From a bacterium (GTDB lineage Bacteria > Bacillota > Clostridia > Lachnospirales > Lachnospiraceae), in NCBI GenBank assembly GCA_022774325.1, contig JALFNN010000060.1, positions 1 through 64,000 on the forward strand: a DNA stretch of 64,000 nt. The letters are read 5' to 3'. The translations under genes were made by a program, and so were the position numbers. The notes beneath the pieces were generated by a model. That model was not told the origin of the DNA. It searched no databases and saw only the letters and a list, made by a program, of their open reading frames with translations. Positions 17,852 to 27,517 of the stretch are shown here, piece by piece (the stretch's first letter is position 1; each line of letters begins with the position of its first letter).

Positions 17852-18517
17852 TTAATATCCGGATGCCTCCTCGTTCTTCACGATCTTAACGATCCGGCTT
17901 GTTCCAAGCCGGTCTGCTCCCAGCGCCAGAAACTTCTGTGCATCATCCAGAGAGGAAATTCCCCCTGCTGCCTTCATCTTCACATTCGGACCGATATGTT
18001 CTGAGAAAAGCTGAATATCTTCAAAGGTTGCTCCTGCCTTCGAAAATCCGGTGGATGTCTTAATATAGTCTGCCCCGGCTTTTGTCACGATCTCGCACAT
18101 TTTTATTTTTTCTTCATCCGTCAGAAGGCAGGTCTCGATAATGACCTTCAGAATCTTCTCACCGCAGGCTGCTTTCAGCGTACGGATTTCTTCTTCGATA
18201 AGATCGTACTTCTGATCCTTCAGCCACCCGATGTTGATCACCATATCAATCTCCGATGCGCCGTTCGCAATCGCGTCCTTTGTCTCGAATTCCTTCGTCT
18301 TCGTCGTCATATATCCATTCGGGAATCCGATGACGGTGCAGACCGCCATCTTCCCTTTAACATATTCACTCGCCTGCTTAACATAGCTTGGTGGGATACA
18401 TACCGATGCTGTTCCATATTTTACAGCATCGTCGCAGATCTGCCTGATCTCCTCCCATGTAGCCTGCTGAAGCAGCAGAGTATGATCTACATGTTTTAAA
18501 ATTTCCTTTACATCCAT
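17852..18517 (-). CDS. deoC: deoxyribose-phosphate aldolase
   Basis: Splits 2-deoxyribose 5-phosphate into acetaldehyde and glyceraldehyde 3-phosphate. TIM barrel with the Schiff-base Lys in YIKTSTGFS and a second key Lys in MKAAGGI; VDHTLL begins the barrel. 221 residues, normal. Between udp and cdd in the operon, completing deoxynucleoside breakdown. Confidence 0.97.
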   Translation of the reverse strand: MDVKEILKHVDHTLLLQQATWEEIRQICDDAVKYGTASVCIPPSYVKQASEYVKGKMAVCTVIGFPNGYMTTKTKEFETKDAIANGASEIDMVINIGWLKDQKYDLIEEEIRTLKAACGEKILKVIIETCLLTDEEKIKMCEIVTKAGADYIKTSTGFSKAGATFEDIQLFSEHIGPNVKMKAAGGISSLDDAQKFLALGADRLGTSRIVKIVKNEEASGY

Positions 18518-18532
18518 ATCCTGTTTCTCCTG

Positions 18533-19318
18533 TTATTCTGTTATTCTTCCATCTTCCCGGATCAGGCTGCGGATTGCCTCCACTGCCACCCGAATCGCCA
18601 TATCGGTATCGTGCACGACCGGATTCTCCAATCCAAGCTTTTCCCGTTCCTGATTTGCCACTACAAGGAAGCAGGAGCCTGCCCGAACATGCAGGCTGCT
18701 CGCCACGACAAACATCGCAGCCGATTCCATCTCGGATGCCAGACATCCCAGACGTTTCCATGCTTCCCATTTGTTCAGGAGTTCATAGCTGACCGGCTTC
18801 ACCTCCGGCTCATGCTGTCCGTAAAAAGCATCCTTGCACTGTACCACACCTACATGGAACGGAAAACCTTTTTTCTTTGCCGCCTCCACGAGCGCGATGG
18901 TCACATGCAGATCCGGTACTGCCGGAAATTCGATAGGCGCATATTCTTTGCTGGTGCCTTCCATGCGTATCGCCCCGGTTGCAACCACGATATCCCCGCT
19001 TTTCACGTCGGTCTGCATACCGCCGCAGGTTCCGATCCGGATAAAGGTATCTGCTCCGCAGCGGTACAGTTCCTCCATGGCAATGGATGCAGAAGGCCCG
19101 CCGATTCCAGTCGAAGTCACACTCACTTTCACGCCGTCCAGTGTACCGGTATAGGTCACAAATTCCCGGTTATCGGCGATCAAAACCGGATCCTCAAAAT
19201 ACTGTGCGATCTTCACGCACCGTTTCGGATCTCCCGGCATGATCACATATCGGCCGACTTCTCCCTGCGCCACCTGTATATGATATTGTCTGCTCGCATC
19301 TTCTGAATAATTCTTCAT
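18533..19318 (-). CDS. udp: uridine phosphorylase
   Basis: Class I (hexameric) nucleoside phosphorylase, most like Udp. Motifs: [14 protein letters not shown] (phosphate Arg), [25 protein letters not shown], and the ribose-site [11 protein letters not shown]. Start set at 19318 by AAAGGAGAGC ten bases upstream; the open frame extends 32 codons higher without a ribosome site and overlaps the permease gene. 261 residues. Supplies ribose 1-phosphate and uracil from imported uridine. Confidence 0.93.
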   Translation of the reverse strand: MKNYSEDASRQYHIQVAQGEVGRYVIMPGDPKRCVKIAQYFEDPVLIADNREFVTYTGTLDGVKVSVTSTGIGGPSASIAMEELYRCGADTFIRIGTCGGMQTDVKSGDIVVATGAIRMEGTSKEYAPIEFPAVPDLHVTIALVEAAKKKGFPFHVGVVQCKDAFYGQHEPEVKPVSYELLNKWEAWKRLGCLASEMESAAMFVVASSLHVRAGSCFLVVANQEREKLGLENPVVHDTDMAIRVAVEAIRSLIREDGRITE

Positions 19319-19337
19319 GTAAATCAAGCTCTCCTTT

Positions 19338-20279
19338 CTAACGTGCACCTTTGTCGTACGGGATTCCTTCCGCTTTCGGTGCCCTGGATTTCTTCGAAAC
19401 AAATACCAGCACAACCAGAGATATAATATATGGAAGCATGTTATACACCGTGCTCGGCAGCTTCAGCGCTACCAGAAGATCAAATCCTGTATAAACATTG
19501 GAAAGCGCACGGAACAATCCGAACAAGAGCGCTGCAAGTCCGATATTGACCGGTTTCCACTGTCCGAAGATCATAACTGCCAGAGCCAGGAATCCGAAGC
19601 CCGCAACACCATTTTCAAATTTCCATTCACTGACACCTGCAGTGATGTACACCAGACCGCCAAGTCCGCCAAGAGCACCGGAGATCAGAACGCCCGCATA
19701 CCGCATTTTATATACATTGATTCCCACCGAATCCGCTGCCTGTGGATGTTCGCCACATGCGCAGAGTCTAAGACCGAATTTTGTCTTATAGAGAACCACA
19801 TATGCCGCGATCAGCACCAGCAGTGCGATCAGCATAAACCAGTTAAATTCAAATTTCCCGATATTTACAATAAACGCTTTCTTCGCATGTCCATAGGCAA
19901 CCGTTGAAGATACATTATCTGCATTTTCCGCCGTATTGATTGCTCTTACAAGTACAACCGCAACCGCCGGTCCCAGAAGGTTCAGCGCAGTTCCAACCAG
20001 CGTCTGGTCTGCCTTAAACCGGATCGCCGCAACGCCAAGAAGCAGAGAGAAAATCATTCCGATCACCACACTGGCCAGGATTACAAGCAGAATCACAGCC
20101 GGAGCTGCTGTCCCTGACGGAAGGAATTTCATCATGAGCGCCCCGCCAAGTGCTCCCATAACCATGATGCCTTCCAGACCGATATTGATAACACCACTAT
20201 GTTCGGAGAAACAACCTCCAAGTGCCACCAGCACCAGAACAGAAGCAAATATTAATGTATACTGAATCAATAACAACAT
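19338..20279 (-). CDS. nupQ: nucleoside ABC transporter permease
   Basis: Second permease of a BMP-type nucleoside importer, RbsC/BPD_transp_2 fold, about eight TM helices in 313 residues. [21 protein letters not shown] is the conserved family segment and [20 protein letters not shown] is the coupling region that meets the ATPase. ATG and the upstream permease's TAA overlap by one base. The symbol follows the B. subtilis nupNOPQ order; substrate specificity is inferred from the operon. Confidence 0.9.
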   Translation of the reverse strand: MLLLIQYTLIFASVLVLVALGGCFSEHSGVINIGLEGIMVMGALGGALMMKFLPSGTAAPAVILLVILASVVIGMIFSLLLGVAAIRFKADQTLVGTALNLLGPAVAVVLVRAINTAENADNVSSTVAYGHAKKAFIVNIGKFEFNWFMLIALLVLIAAYVVLYKTKFGLRLCACGEHPQAADSVGINVYKMRYAGVLISGALGGLGGLVYITAGVSEWKFENGVAGFGFLALAVMIFGQWKPVNIGLAALLFGLFRALSNVYTGFDLLVALKLPSTVYNMLPYIISLVVLVFVSKKSRAPKAEGIPYDKGAR

Positions 20280-21418
20280 TATGCTTTGCCTCCTTCCTGT
20301 TCTTTTGCGGCGCGCTTTTCATCCCGCTTGTCCAGATATCTGTTAAGCCAGATTTTGAAGAAAAGCACAAAGCCGCACATGTAAATGATGAATGCCGAAA
20401 TCAGATCCGAAATCTGCGAACAGTACATCGTCTTATCCACATAGGTTCCACCGCTGGTAATATGCTGGATAAAATAAGATGAGAATATCGTTCCGATCGG
20501 ATTCAGTCCGCCGAGGAACGCAGCCGCTATTCCGTTAAATCCCATAGCCGGAACACTGGTCTGCTGTACCATCCACTGCTCGATCCCACTCAGATAGAAG
20601 ATCCCCGCTCCGAGCCCCGCAAGTCCTCCTGCGATCATCATCGTCAGGATCGTATTGCTCTTCTCATGCATACCGCAGTATTTCGCAGCCTGCTTGTTCA
20701 GACCGGTAGCTTTAAGCTCATATCCGAATTTCGTCTTCTCCATAACGATCCACACTACGATTGCGATGAGCACCGAAAACACGATTCCGATCGTCACGAA
20801 CTGATTGTTGGAAAACAATTTATCCAGTCCCATCGTCGGAAGCAGCGCATCCTTATTCACACTGGAAAGCGGCCGCGTATACGGCGTGGACTGCTCTTTT
20901 ACACCAGTCAAAAGCATATTCACACAGTAAAGCGAGATCCAGTTCAGCATGATACAGGAAATAACTTCATTTACATTAAAATATGCTTTCAACGCACCGG
21001 AAATCCCCCCGACAATTGCCGCCGCAAGCATGGCCGCAAGCAGGCATATATACCATGGCATATCGAATTTCAATCCGAAATAGAGACAGGCGCCGGCACC
21101 AACTACATACTGACCGGCCGCACCGATATTAAATAATCCCACTTTATATGCAAAAAGTACCGATAATGCACACATTAAAAGTGCTGAAGCCTTTACCAGT
21201 GTCGTTCCCAGATATTTTTTTGCCGCCACCGCACTCGGATAATATAAAAAGTTCTTCAAAATAGCAACAATTGCTTTTCCTGCCCCTTTCGGGTTGATGA
21301 TCAGAAGTACAATATAGCCGATCAGGAGACCAATGATAATACAGAGCAATGACGCCAGAATTGTCTGAAAACCGTTGTTCCTTAAAATACTTTGCTTCTT
21401 TTTCGGTTTCTTATCCAT
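20279..21418 (-). CDS. nupP: nucleoside ABC transporter permease
   Basis: First permease of the BMP-type nucleoside importer, 379 residues, about nine TM helices. Contains the LFNIGAAGQYVVGAG family segment and the coupling motif ATGLNKQAAKYCGM. A basic N-terminus (MDKKPKKKQSIL) precedes the first helix. Follows the ATPase gene after 3 bases and overlaps nupQ, consistent with a heterodimeric channel. Confidence 0.9.
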   Translation of the reverse strand: MDKKPKKKQSILRNNGFQTILASLLCIIIGLLIGYIVLLIINPKGAGKAIVAILKNFLYYPSAVAAKKYLGTTLVKASALLMCALSVLFAYKVGLFNIGAAGQYVVGAGACLYFGLKFDMPWYICLLAAMLAAAIVGGISGALKAYFNVNEVISCIMLNWISLYCVNMLLTGVKEQSTPYTRPLSSVNKDALLPTMGLDKLFSNNQFVTIGIVFSVLIAIVVWIVMEKTKFGYELKATGLNKQAAKYCGMHEKSNTILTMMIAGGLAGLGAGIFYLSGIEQWMVQQTSVPAMGFNGIAAAFLGGLNPIGTIFSSYFIQHITSGGTYVDKTMYCSQISDLISAFIIYMCGFVLFFKIWLNRYLDKRDEKRAAKEQEGGKA

Positions 21419-21421
21419 TGA

Positions 21422-22951
21422 TTATGCCTCCTTTCTCTTAGAACCGGCCATATAGAGTCCCAGTTCTTCCACCGTAACATGTTTCGGATCGAATTCCCCT
21501 ACGATTTCCCCTTCGTACATAACCAGAATTCTGTCCGAAACATTCATAACCTCATCCAGTTCCAGGCTTATGAGCAGAACGCCTTTCCCGGCATCTCTTT
21601 GTGCCACCAGTTCTTTATGCACATTCTCAATCGCTCCTACATCCAGTCCGCGGGTTGGTTGTACCGCTACCAGAAGTTCCGGATTCTTATCGATCTCCCG
21701 GGCTATGATCGCCTTCTGCTGATTGCCGCCGGACATGGATCTGGCTTTCGTGACCGGTCCCTGACCGGAACGGATGTCGTACTGTTCGATCAGATGCTCT
21801 GCATACTCTCTTATTTCTTTCCGTTTCAAAAATCCAAATTTGCTCGTGAACTGTGGTTCGAAATATCTCTGAAGAATCAGGTTGTACTCCAGAGAATAAT
21901 CCAGAACCAGCCCATGTTTATGACGGTCTTCCGGGATATGGCTCATACCGGAAGTCAGACGTTTCCGAATCGGCATATGAGTGATATCCACCCCGTTCAG
22001 GGTGATCGTACCGCCGGTCACCGGTTCGAGTCCGGTAAGCCCATAGACAAATTCAGTCTGACCGTTTCCATCGATTCCTGCAATGCAGACGATCTCACCT
22101 CTTCGAACCTGCAAAGATACCTGATTGACTGCATTATTCTTATGCCGCTTTGATGCCACCGTCATTCCCTGAATATCAAGTAATACTTCCTTCGGTTCAG
22201 CCGGCTTCTTTTCTACTACAAAATTAACATCCCGGCCTACCATCATCGCAGAAAGCTTCTCCGGTGTCGTGTCTTTGATATCTACCGTACCAATATATTT
22301 TCCTTTTCTCAGTACACTGCAGCGGTCTGCCACCTGCATAATCTCGGCAAGCTTATGAGTAATGAAAAGAATACTCTTTCCTTCTGCAGCCAGATTTTTC
22401 ATGATCGTCATCAACTCCTGGATCTCCTGCGGTGTCAGCACAGCAGTCGGCTCGTCGAAGATCAGGATCTCATTGTCACGATACAGCATTTTCAGAATCT
22501 CTGTTCGCTGCTGCATACCAACGGTAATATCCTCGACCAGTGCATCCGGATCCACTGAAAGTCCATACCGCTCCGACAGTTCCATAACCTTCTTTCTTGC
22601 CTCGGCTTTCTGAAGGAAACCTCCCTTGGTGGTCTCCACCCCCAGAATGATATTATCCAGAACGCTGAAACACTCAACCAGTTTAAAATGCTGATGCACC
22701 ATTCCGATTCCCAGATCATTAGCATCATTCGGATCGTTAATGGTAACTTTCTTCCCGTCTTTGTGAATCTCGCCCTCCTCCGGCTGATAAAGACCAAAGA
22801 GTACGCTCATTAATGTGGACTTTCCTGCACCATTTTCTCCCAACAAAGCATGAATCTCACCTTTTTTCAACTGTAAAGTAATATTATCGTTTGCAATGAT
22901 TCCCGGAAAACGCTTCGTAATATTCAGCATCTCAATTGCATACTCTCCCAT
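21422..22951 (-). CDS. nupO: nucleoside ABC transporter ATPase (tandem domains)
   Basis: Two fused nucleotide-binding domains, 509 residues, as in sugar/nucleoside CUT2-type importers. First domain: GENGAGKST Walker A, QRTEILKMLYRDNEILIFDEPTA with Walker B, then the His switch in FITHKLAE. Second domain has a degenerate P-loop, GIDGNGQTEF, but an intact signature SMSGGNQQKA. Powers the NupP/NupQ channel. GGAGG sits 10 bases before the ATG. Confidence 0.95.
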   Translation of the reverse strand: MGEYAIEMLNITKRFPGIIANDNITLQLKKGEIHALLGENGAGKSTLMSVLFGLYQPEEGEIHKDGKKVTINDPNDANDLGIGMVHQHFKLVECFSVLDNIILGVETTKGGFLQKAEARKKVMELSERYGLSVDPDALVEDITVGMQQRTEILKMLYRDNEILIFDEPTAVLTPQEIQELMTIMKNLAAEGKSILFITHKLAEIMQVADRCSVLRKGKYIGTVDIKDTTPEKLSAMMVGRDVNFVVEKKPAEPKEVLLDIQGMTVASKRHKNNAVNQVSLQVRRGEIVCIAGIDGNGQTEFVYGLTGLEPVTGGTITLNGVDITHMPIRKRLTSGMSHIPEDRHKHGLVLDYSLEYNLILQRYFEPQFTSKFGFLKRKEIREYAEHLIEQYDIRSGQGPVTKARSMSGGNQQKAIIAREIDKNPELLVAVQPTRGLDVGAIENVHKELVAQRDAGKGVLLISLELDEVMNVSDRILVMYEGEIVGEFDPKHVTVEELGLYMAGSKRKEA

Positions 22952-22995
22952 CCTTTACACACCTCCTGTCATCGATTATCCTTTCCCTATTTTAA

Positions 22996-23024
22996 AAGGG
23001 AGCGGACCACCGCCCACTCCCCTT
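22996..23024 (-). terminator. attenuator-like hairpin between BMP and ATPase genes
   Basis: AAGGGAGCGG and CCACTCCCCTT form a GC-rich stem with one wobble pair, followed on the minus strand by CTTTTAAAAT. It probably ends part of the transcripts and gives more binding protein than transporter. Confidence 0.6.
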
Positions 23025-23040
23025 GCAGTTTCAGTTACAT

Positions 23041-24237
23041 TTATTTAATGCTGCCGTAGTCATTAACTTTGATTGTCGTTGCCGGCATTGCCGTAATATC
23101 ATTGGATACGGTAATTTCTCCAGAGTACATTGACTTCACGAGTGTGCGATAATCATCCTCTGTAAATCCGTCGCCCCACTGTGTGCTTTCAAGCGGAAGC
23201 TGAACATAGTTTTCTTCCGGATTTTCGGAAACCAGACCAAGATTATCGATCTTGCCTGCGTAGTCACTCCATTTGCCACCCTTAATATCTGTAAGAACCG
23301 TATTAACCGTTGCAGCAAGTCCCTTCATAGCAGAAGTAACTGTGATTCCTTCGCCGTATGCATCAATCGTAGGAGCCTGATCAGAGTCAACACCAATCAC
23401 TTTACCTCCGGTCTTCACTGCTGCTTCGACTGCGGATGTCCAGATACCGCCGCCGCAGGCAAATACGATTTCCACATTCTTTGATCCATACCAGGTATCC
23501 ATGTAAGCTGTGATATCAGCATCGCCATAGAACTGTCCACCGCATACATACTCGATTTCAATCTGATCTGCGATTCCAAGTTCTTCTGCCGCAGCGTTAG
23601 CTCCCTGCACATATCCGTATCCGAAACGTGTAACCGCCGGCACTGCCATACCGCCGAGGAATCCAAGGTGCTTATAACCTAATTTAACAGCTGCGTATCC
23701 TGCCATATATCCGGAAAGTTCCTCCTGATAGGTACAGCAGTAAACATTATCTGTGTTATAGTAATCTGCTACGTTGTAGTCGTCCGGATTGTAAGTGTAT
23801 CCTTCTCCAACGCCCTTCTCACAGATATCTCCTGCTCCAACATCCAATGCAACAAATTTTACATCCGGATAGTTTTCAGACTGAGCAACTACCGTTCCTG
23901 CGAACATATATCCCGGCATAACAACGACATTTGCGCCATCAGCCACTGCCTGATCTACACTTGCGTTTCGCGCTTCATCCGAATCGCTCTCCGGCTTGTA
24001 GTAATTGAATTCCACATCGTTCTTTTCGCTCCAGGCTTTACAGCTCTCATATGTTGTCTGATTAAAGCTCTGATCTGTAATATCTCCGGAGTCGGTGATC
24101 ATGGCAATCTGCATGTTTTCACCGGAAGTATCCTCTTTCTTTCCTCCGTCTGTACTACTGTCTGATGAGCCGCCGCATGCTGCCAGTGAAAATGCCATCA
24201 TACCTGCAAGTAACACTGCAATAAGTCTCTTTTTCAT
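23041..24237 (-). CDS. nupN: BMP family nucleoside-binding lipoprotein
   Basis: Extracytoplasmic binding protein of the PnrA/BMP family. Signal peptide MKKRLIAVLLAGMMAFSLAAC with lipobox LAAC; acylated Cys followed by a GGSSDSSTDGG linker. The mature part has IAMITDSGDITDQSFNQTTYE and later FLGGMAVPAVTRFGYGYVQG typical of the family. 398 residues. First gene of the operon. Brings nucleosides to NupOPQ at the membrane; base preference is not readable. Confidence 0.93.
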   Translation of the reverse strand: MKKRLIAVLLAGMMAFSLAACGGSSDSSTDGGKKEDTSGENMQIAMITDSGDITDQSFNQTTYESCKAWSEKNDVEFNYYKPESDSDEARNASVDQAVADGANVVVMPGYMFAGTVVAQSENYPDVKFVALDVGAGDICEKGVGEGYTYNPDDYNVADYYNTDNVYCCTYQEELSGYMAGYAAVKLGYKHLGFLGGMAVPAVTRFGYGYVQGANAAAEELGIADQIEIEYVCGGQFYGDADITAYMDTWYGSKNVEIVFACGGGIWTSAVEAAVKTGGKVIGVDSDQAPTIDAYGEGITVTSAMKGLAATVNTVLTDIKGGKWSDYAGKIDNLGLVSENPEENYVQLPLESTQWGDGFTEDDYRTLVKSMYSGEITVSNDITAMPATTIKVNDYGSIK

Positions 24238-24594
24238 AAAAACAGTTCCTCCTTCTTATTCATTGTTATTTTTGCCCTTTTGTCTTTCTTTATTCCGGTA
24301 TCAGAAACACCCGGAACTGACAATCTTGTAGTAATTATGACATATGTCTCGATAATATCATAGGACTTGAGTCTCTTTTTTTGAAAATATTTTGCATTTT
24401 GTCGCAAATAGACATTTTTCCGCTTTGTTATTTATGCATTTTTTACAGTTCGTTTTTTAACCAAAAAGGATTTTGTCCCTTTTTGGAACTATCAACGCTT
24501 CTAACTTAAAGGGGCCGCCGAATCTCTTTGGAATATGCATGGCAAAAAGCGGACAGCTTACGCTGTCCACTTTCCCCTTAATGACAAATTTGCT
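24238..24594. other. 357-bp spacer upstream of the nucleoside operon
   Basis: No gene is seen. It holds the spoVG terminator (24549-24570), a second perfect hairpin CCAAAAAGG/CCTTTTTGG (24461-24486), and a 10-bp palindrome GACATATGTC (24339-24348) about 100 bp before the BMP start, a candidate operator. No riboswitch fold is recognised. Confidence 0.55.
24549..24570 (-). terminator. intrinsic terminator of spoVG
   Basis: GGACAGC-TTAC-GCTGTCC stem followed on the minus strand by GCTTTTTG, 25 bases after the spoVG stop. Confidence 0.88.
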
Positions 24595-24870
24595 CTATTC
24601 TTCTGCATCGTCTGCCTGTAATACTTCTTCGTATTTTTCAAGAATCAGTTTCTGAATACGCTCTCTCGTCCCGGAATTAATCGGATGTGCGATATCACGA
24701 TATTCTCCATCCATCGCTTTCTTACTTGGCATTGCGATGAAAAGTCCTTTTTCGCCTTCAATTACTTTGATGTCATGAACAACAAACTCTTCATCCATTG
24801 TAATTGACACAACTGCTTTTAACTTTCCTTCCTTCGCTACCTTCCTCACGCGTACATCTGTGATTTGCAT
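24595..24870 (-). CDS. spoVG: septation/regulatory protein SpoVG
   Basis: 91-residue Spo[13 protein letters not shown] start, VHDIKVIEG, and the [20 protein letters not shown] signature. Family members are small nucleic-acid-binding regulators that affect sporulation septation and virulence. Here it follows glgD by 48 bases, so it may be carried on the glgCD transcript; this is unlike the purR-spoVG-glmU order of Bacillus. Supports a spore-forming Firmicute lineage. Confidence 0.95.
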   Translation of the reverse strand: MQITDVRVRKVAKEGKLKAVVSITMDEEFVVHDIKVIEGEKGLFIAMPSKKAMDGEYRDIAHPINSGTRERIQKLILEKYEEVLQADDAEE

Positions 24871-24918
24871 TTTTCTAGCCCCTTTCTCCAGTAATGCATA
24901 CGACTAACCCTCTGGTCC

Positions 24919-26037
24919 TTATAATGCATACCTCTCGTTCTTTTCTACTACTACCTTCACACCATTTTCTCCAACGTGGCGCGTATTTGCCCGAATTGTG
25001 TCGCGACTTTCTACGATACAGTTTTCTATGTATGTATTATCCCCCAGATAAACATCATTCAGAATGATCGAATTCTTAATCACACAATTATTTCCGACAA
25101 ATGCTTTCTTAAACAGAATGGAATTTTCCACTGTACCGTTGATGATACATCCGCTGGAAATCAGACTGTTCTTCACAACGGATCCCGGGTTATACTTTGC
25201 CGGCGGCAAATCTGTAACTTTTGAATAAATATCTGGGTGTTGTTTAAAGAAATAATTTCTTACTTCCGGTTTCAGGAAATCCATATTCGTCTTATAATAA
25301 GCATCTACTGTTGAAATATTGCTCCAGTAGCTATTTATTTTATAACCGTATATCTTCTTCAGATTCTTGTATCTGATCAGGATATCCGTTACAAAATCAT
25401 GTCTCTCTTCTTCGGCACTCCGTTCAATCAGTTCAATGAGCTGCCTTCTGCGGATCACATAAATTCCGGTCGAGATCGTCGTCGCATTCGTGATCATCGG
25501 CTTTTCTTCAAACTCCTGGATCCGCATAGCCTCGTCCATTTTGACCGTACCGAAACGTGTCGGATCCTCTCCCGGATCCAGATCCTTGCAAACCACTGTA
25601 ATATCGGCCTTCTTAGCGATGTGATATTCCAGCACTTTATTATAATCCAGTTTATAAACGGCATCACCGGACGTAATGATCACATACGGCTCATGACACC
25701 TTTTCAGGAAATCGAGATTCTGGTAAATAGCATCCGCCGTTCCACGATACCAATATCCGTTATCCGCCGTTATGGTCGGCGTAAATACATAGAGTCCTCC
25801 CTGTTTTCTTCCGAAATCCCACCATTTGGAGGAATTCAGATGTTCGTTCAGTGAACGGGCATTATACTGTGTCAATACTGCTACCTTCTGTATATGAGAA
25901 TTCGACATACTGCTGAGTGCAAAGTCAATACACCGGTAGCTGCCTGCGATCGGCATCGCTGCCACCGCACGTTTCTGGGTAAGTTCACGCATCTTGTTGC
26001 TGTTTCCGCCCGCTAAAATAAGTCCTACCGCTTTCAT
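24919..26037 (-). CDS. glgD: glycogen synthesis subunit GlgD
   Basis: Regulatory-type homologue of ADP-glucose pyrophosphorylase. Nucleotidyltransferase domain opens with [24 protein letters not shown], where the catalytic G-rich loop differs from GlgC, and a C-terminal left-handed beta-helix of hexapeptides ([24 protein letters not shown]) is present. 372 residues. Start overlaps the glgC stop by 4 bases. Expected to form a heterotetramer with GlgC and raise its activity. Confidence 0.94.
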   Translation of the reverse strand: MKAVGLILAGGNSNKMRELTQKRAVAAMPIAGSYRCIDFALSSMSNSHIQKVAVLTQYNARSLNEHLNSSKWWDFGRKQGGLYVFTPTITADNGYWYRGTADAIYQNLDFLKRCHEPYVIITSGDAVYKLDYNKVLEYHIAKKADITVVCKDLDPGEDPTRFGTVKMDEAMRIQEFEEKPMITNATTISTGIYVIRRRQLIELIERSAEEERHDFVTDILIRYKNLKKIYGYKINSYWSNISTVDAYYKTNMDFLKPEVRNYFFKQHPDIYSKVTDLPPAKYNPGSVVKNSLISSGCIINGTVENSILFKKAFVGNNCVIKNSIILNDVYLGDNTYIENCIVESRDTIRANTRHVGENGVKVVVEKNERYAL

Positions 26038-27308
26038 GATCTGTCACCCGCCTTTACTAATGCTCCGCCGCTTTCAAGAACGCCGTTTTCATAATCTTCC
26101 TTCATCGTAACTCCACTGATTGCAGTGTTTTTACCAATCTGGACACCGGACGGAATGACCGAGTTTTCTCCGATCGTCACAAGTCCGGAATTGTAAATAT
26201 CGGGTCTGAGGCAGTTCGGTGCCTCACTTCCGATTCCCATTGTAACATTATCACCAACCGTGACATTCTCCGCAATAATGGCCTTGTCCACCACGCAGTG
26301 TTCACCGATCGTTACATCTTTCATAATGATCGAGTCACGCACCACCGTGCCCTTTCCGATCGTGACACCGGAACTAATCACACAATTGCGCACTTCTCCG
26401 TAAATCTCCGCACCGTCACCGATGATGCTCCGTTCAATGACAGACTGATCTGAAATGTATTGTGGCGGAATAATATCACTGTTTGTATAAATCTTCCAGA
26501 ATTCTTCGTATAAATTAAATTCGGGAATGATATCGATCAGCTCCATATTGGCTTCCCAGTAGGAACTGAGTGTACCGACATCCTTCCAATATCCATTATA
26601 CTCATATGCGAACAGTCTCTTATCATTCTGATGGCAATACGGAATGATATGCTTGCCGAAGTCGCATCCCGGTTGATCGGAGAGTTTCAAAAGCGCATCC
26701 TTCAATACCGGCCAACTGAAAATATAGATACCCATGGATGCAAGATTACTCCGTGGATGTTCCGGTTTCTCCTCAAATTCCGTGATTCTGTTATCATCAT
26801 CTGTAATAACGATTCCGAAACGGCTTGCCTCCTCAAGCGGAACCGGCATTGCCGCGATCGTCACATCCGCATGGTTCTCTTTATGGAAATCCAGCATCAC
26901 CTCATAGTCCATCTTATAAATGTGGTCACCGGATAAGATCAGCACATAATCAGGATTAAAGGTCTCCATATAATCCAGATTCTGGTATATCGCATTAGCC
27001 GTTCCCGTATACCATTCACTGTTGCTGCTCTTTTCATACGGTGGTAGAATCGATACCCCTCCAATATTACGATCCAAGTCCCAAGGAATTCCGATTCCTA
27101 TATGTGTGTTGAGTCGTAAGGGCTGATATTGAGTCAATACTCCTACGGTGTCAATTCCCGAGTTGATGCAGTTGCTAAGCGGAAAATCGATAATACGGTA
27201 TTTTCCTCCGAAAGCCACAGCCGGCTTGGCTACCTTGGCAGTCAGTACTCCGAGTCTGCTTCCCTGACCTCCCGCGAGTAACATCGCTATCATCTCTTTC
27301 TTAATCAT
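26034..27308 (-). CDS. glgC: glucose-1-phosphate adenylyltransferase
   Basis: Catalytic ADP-glucose pyrophosphorylase, the committed step of glycogen synthesis. [11 protein letters not shown] nucleotide loop, the [14 protein letters not shown] motif, [13 protein letters not shown] and EFEEKP active-site segments, then C-terminal beta-helix repeats. 424 residues. Own promoter upstream (27343-27371); cotranscribed with glgD. No branching enzyme or glycogen synthase gene lies in the window. Confidence 0.96.
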   Translation of the reverse strand: MIKKEMIAMLLAGGQGSRLGVLTAKVAKPAVAFGGKYRIIDFPLSNCINSGIDTVGVLTQYQPLRLNTHIGIGIPWDLDRNIGGVSILPPYEKSSNSEWYTGTANAIYQNLDYMETFNPDYVLILSGDHIYKMDYEVMLDFHKENHADVTIAAMPVPLEEASRFGIVITDDDNRITEFEEKPEHPRSNLASMGIYIFSWPVLKDALLKLSDQPGCDFGKHIIPYCHQNDKRLFAYEYNGYWKDVGTLSSYWEANMELIDIIPEFNLYEEFWKIYTNSDIIPPQYISDQSVIERSIIGDGAEIYGEVRNCVISSGVTIGKGTVVRDSIIMKDVTIGEHCVVDKAIIAENVTVGDNVTMGIGSEAPNCLRPDIYNSGLVTIGENSVIPSGVQIGKNTAISGVTMKEDYENGVLESGGALVKAGDRS

Positions 27309-27342
27309 GTCGTCACCCCTTCTCAGTAATTCTAGTTCTTAC

Positions 27343-27371
27343 ATTATAACATATCGCCTTCGTATAGTGAA
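27343..27371 (-). promoter_or_regulatory. glgCD promoter
   Basis: Minus strand TTCACT (27371-27366), 17-bp spacer, perfect TATAAT (27348-27343), 34 bases before the glgC ATG. On the other strand TATAAT at 27462-27467 is a plausible -10 for murC, without a good -35. Confidence 0.7.
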
Positions 27372-27517
27372 CAATTTTTACAAAAAAAAATCGTTCGTCC
27401 CGTTCTTTTTATGAAAATATCACAAAAAGAAATCTCCTGTTTTTTCATATGTAGATTATGATATAATAATTTTACAAAAACCTTTAATATTATTATATGA
27501 GAATAGGAAGTGTATTT

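Noticed and set aside
24238..24594. Purine riboswitch ahead of the nucleoside operon
   Set aside because: I could not find the conserved loop and junction sequences of purine riboswitches on the minus strand; only simple hairpins are visible.
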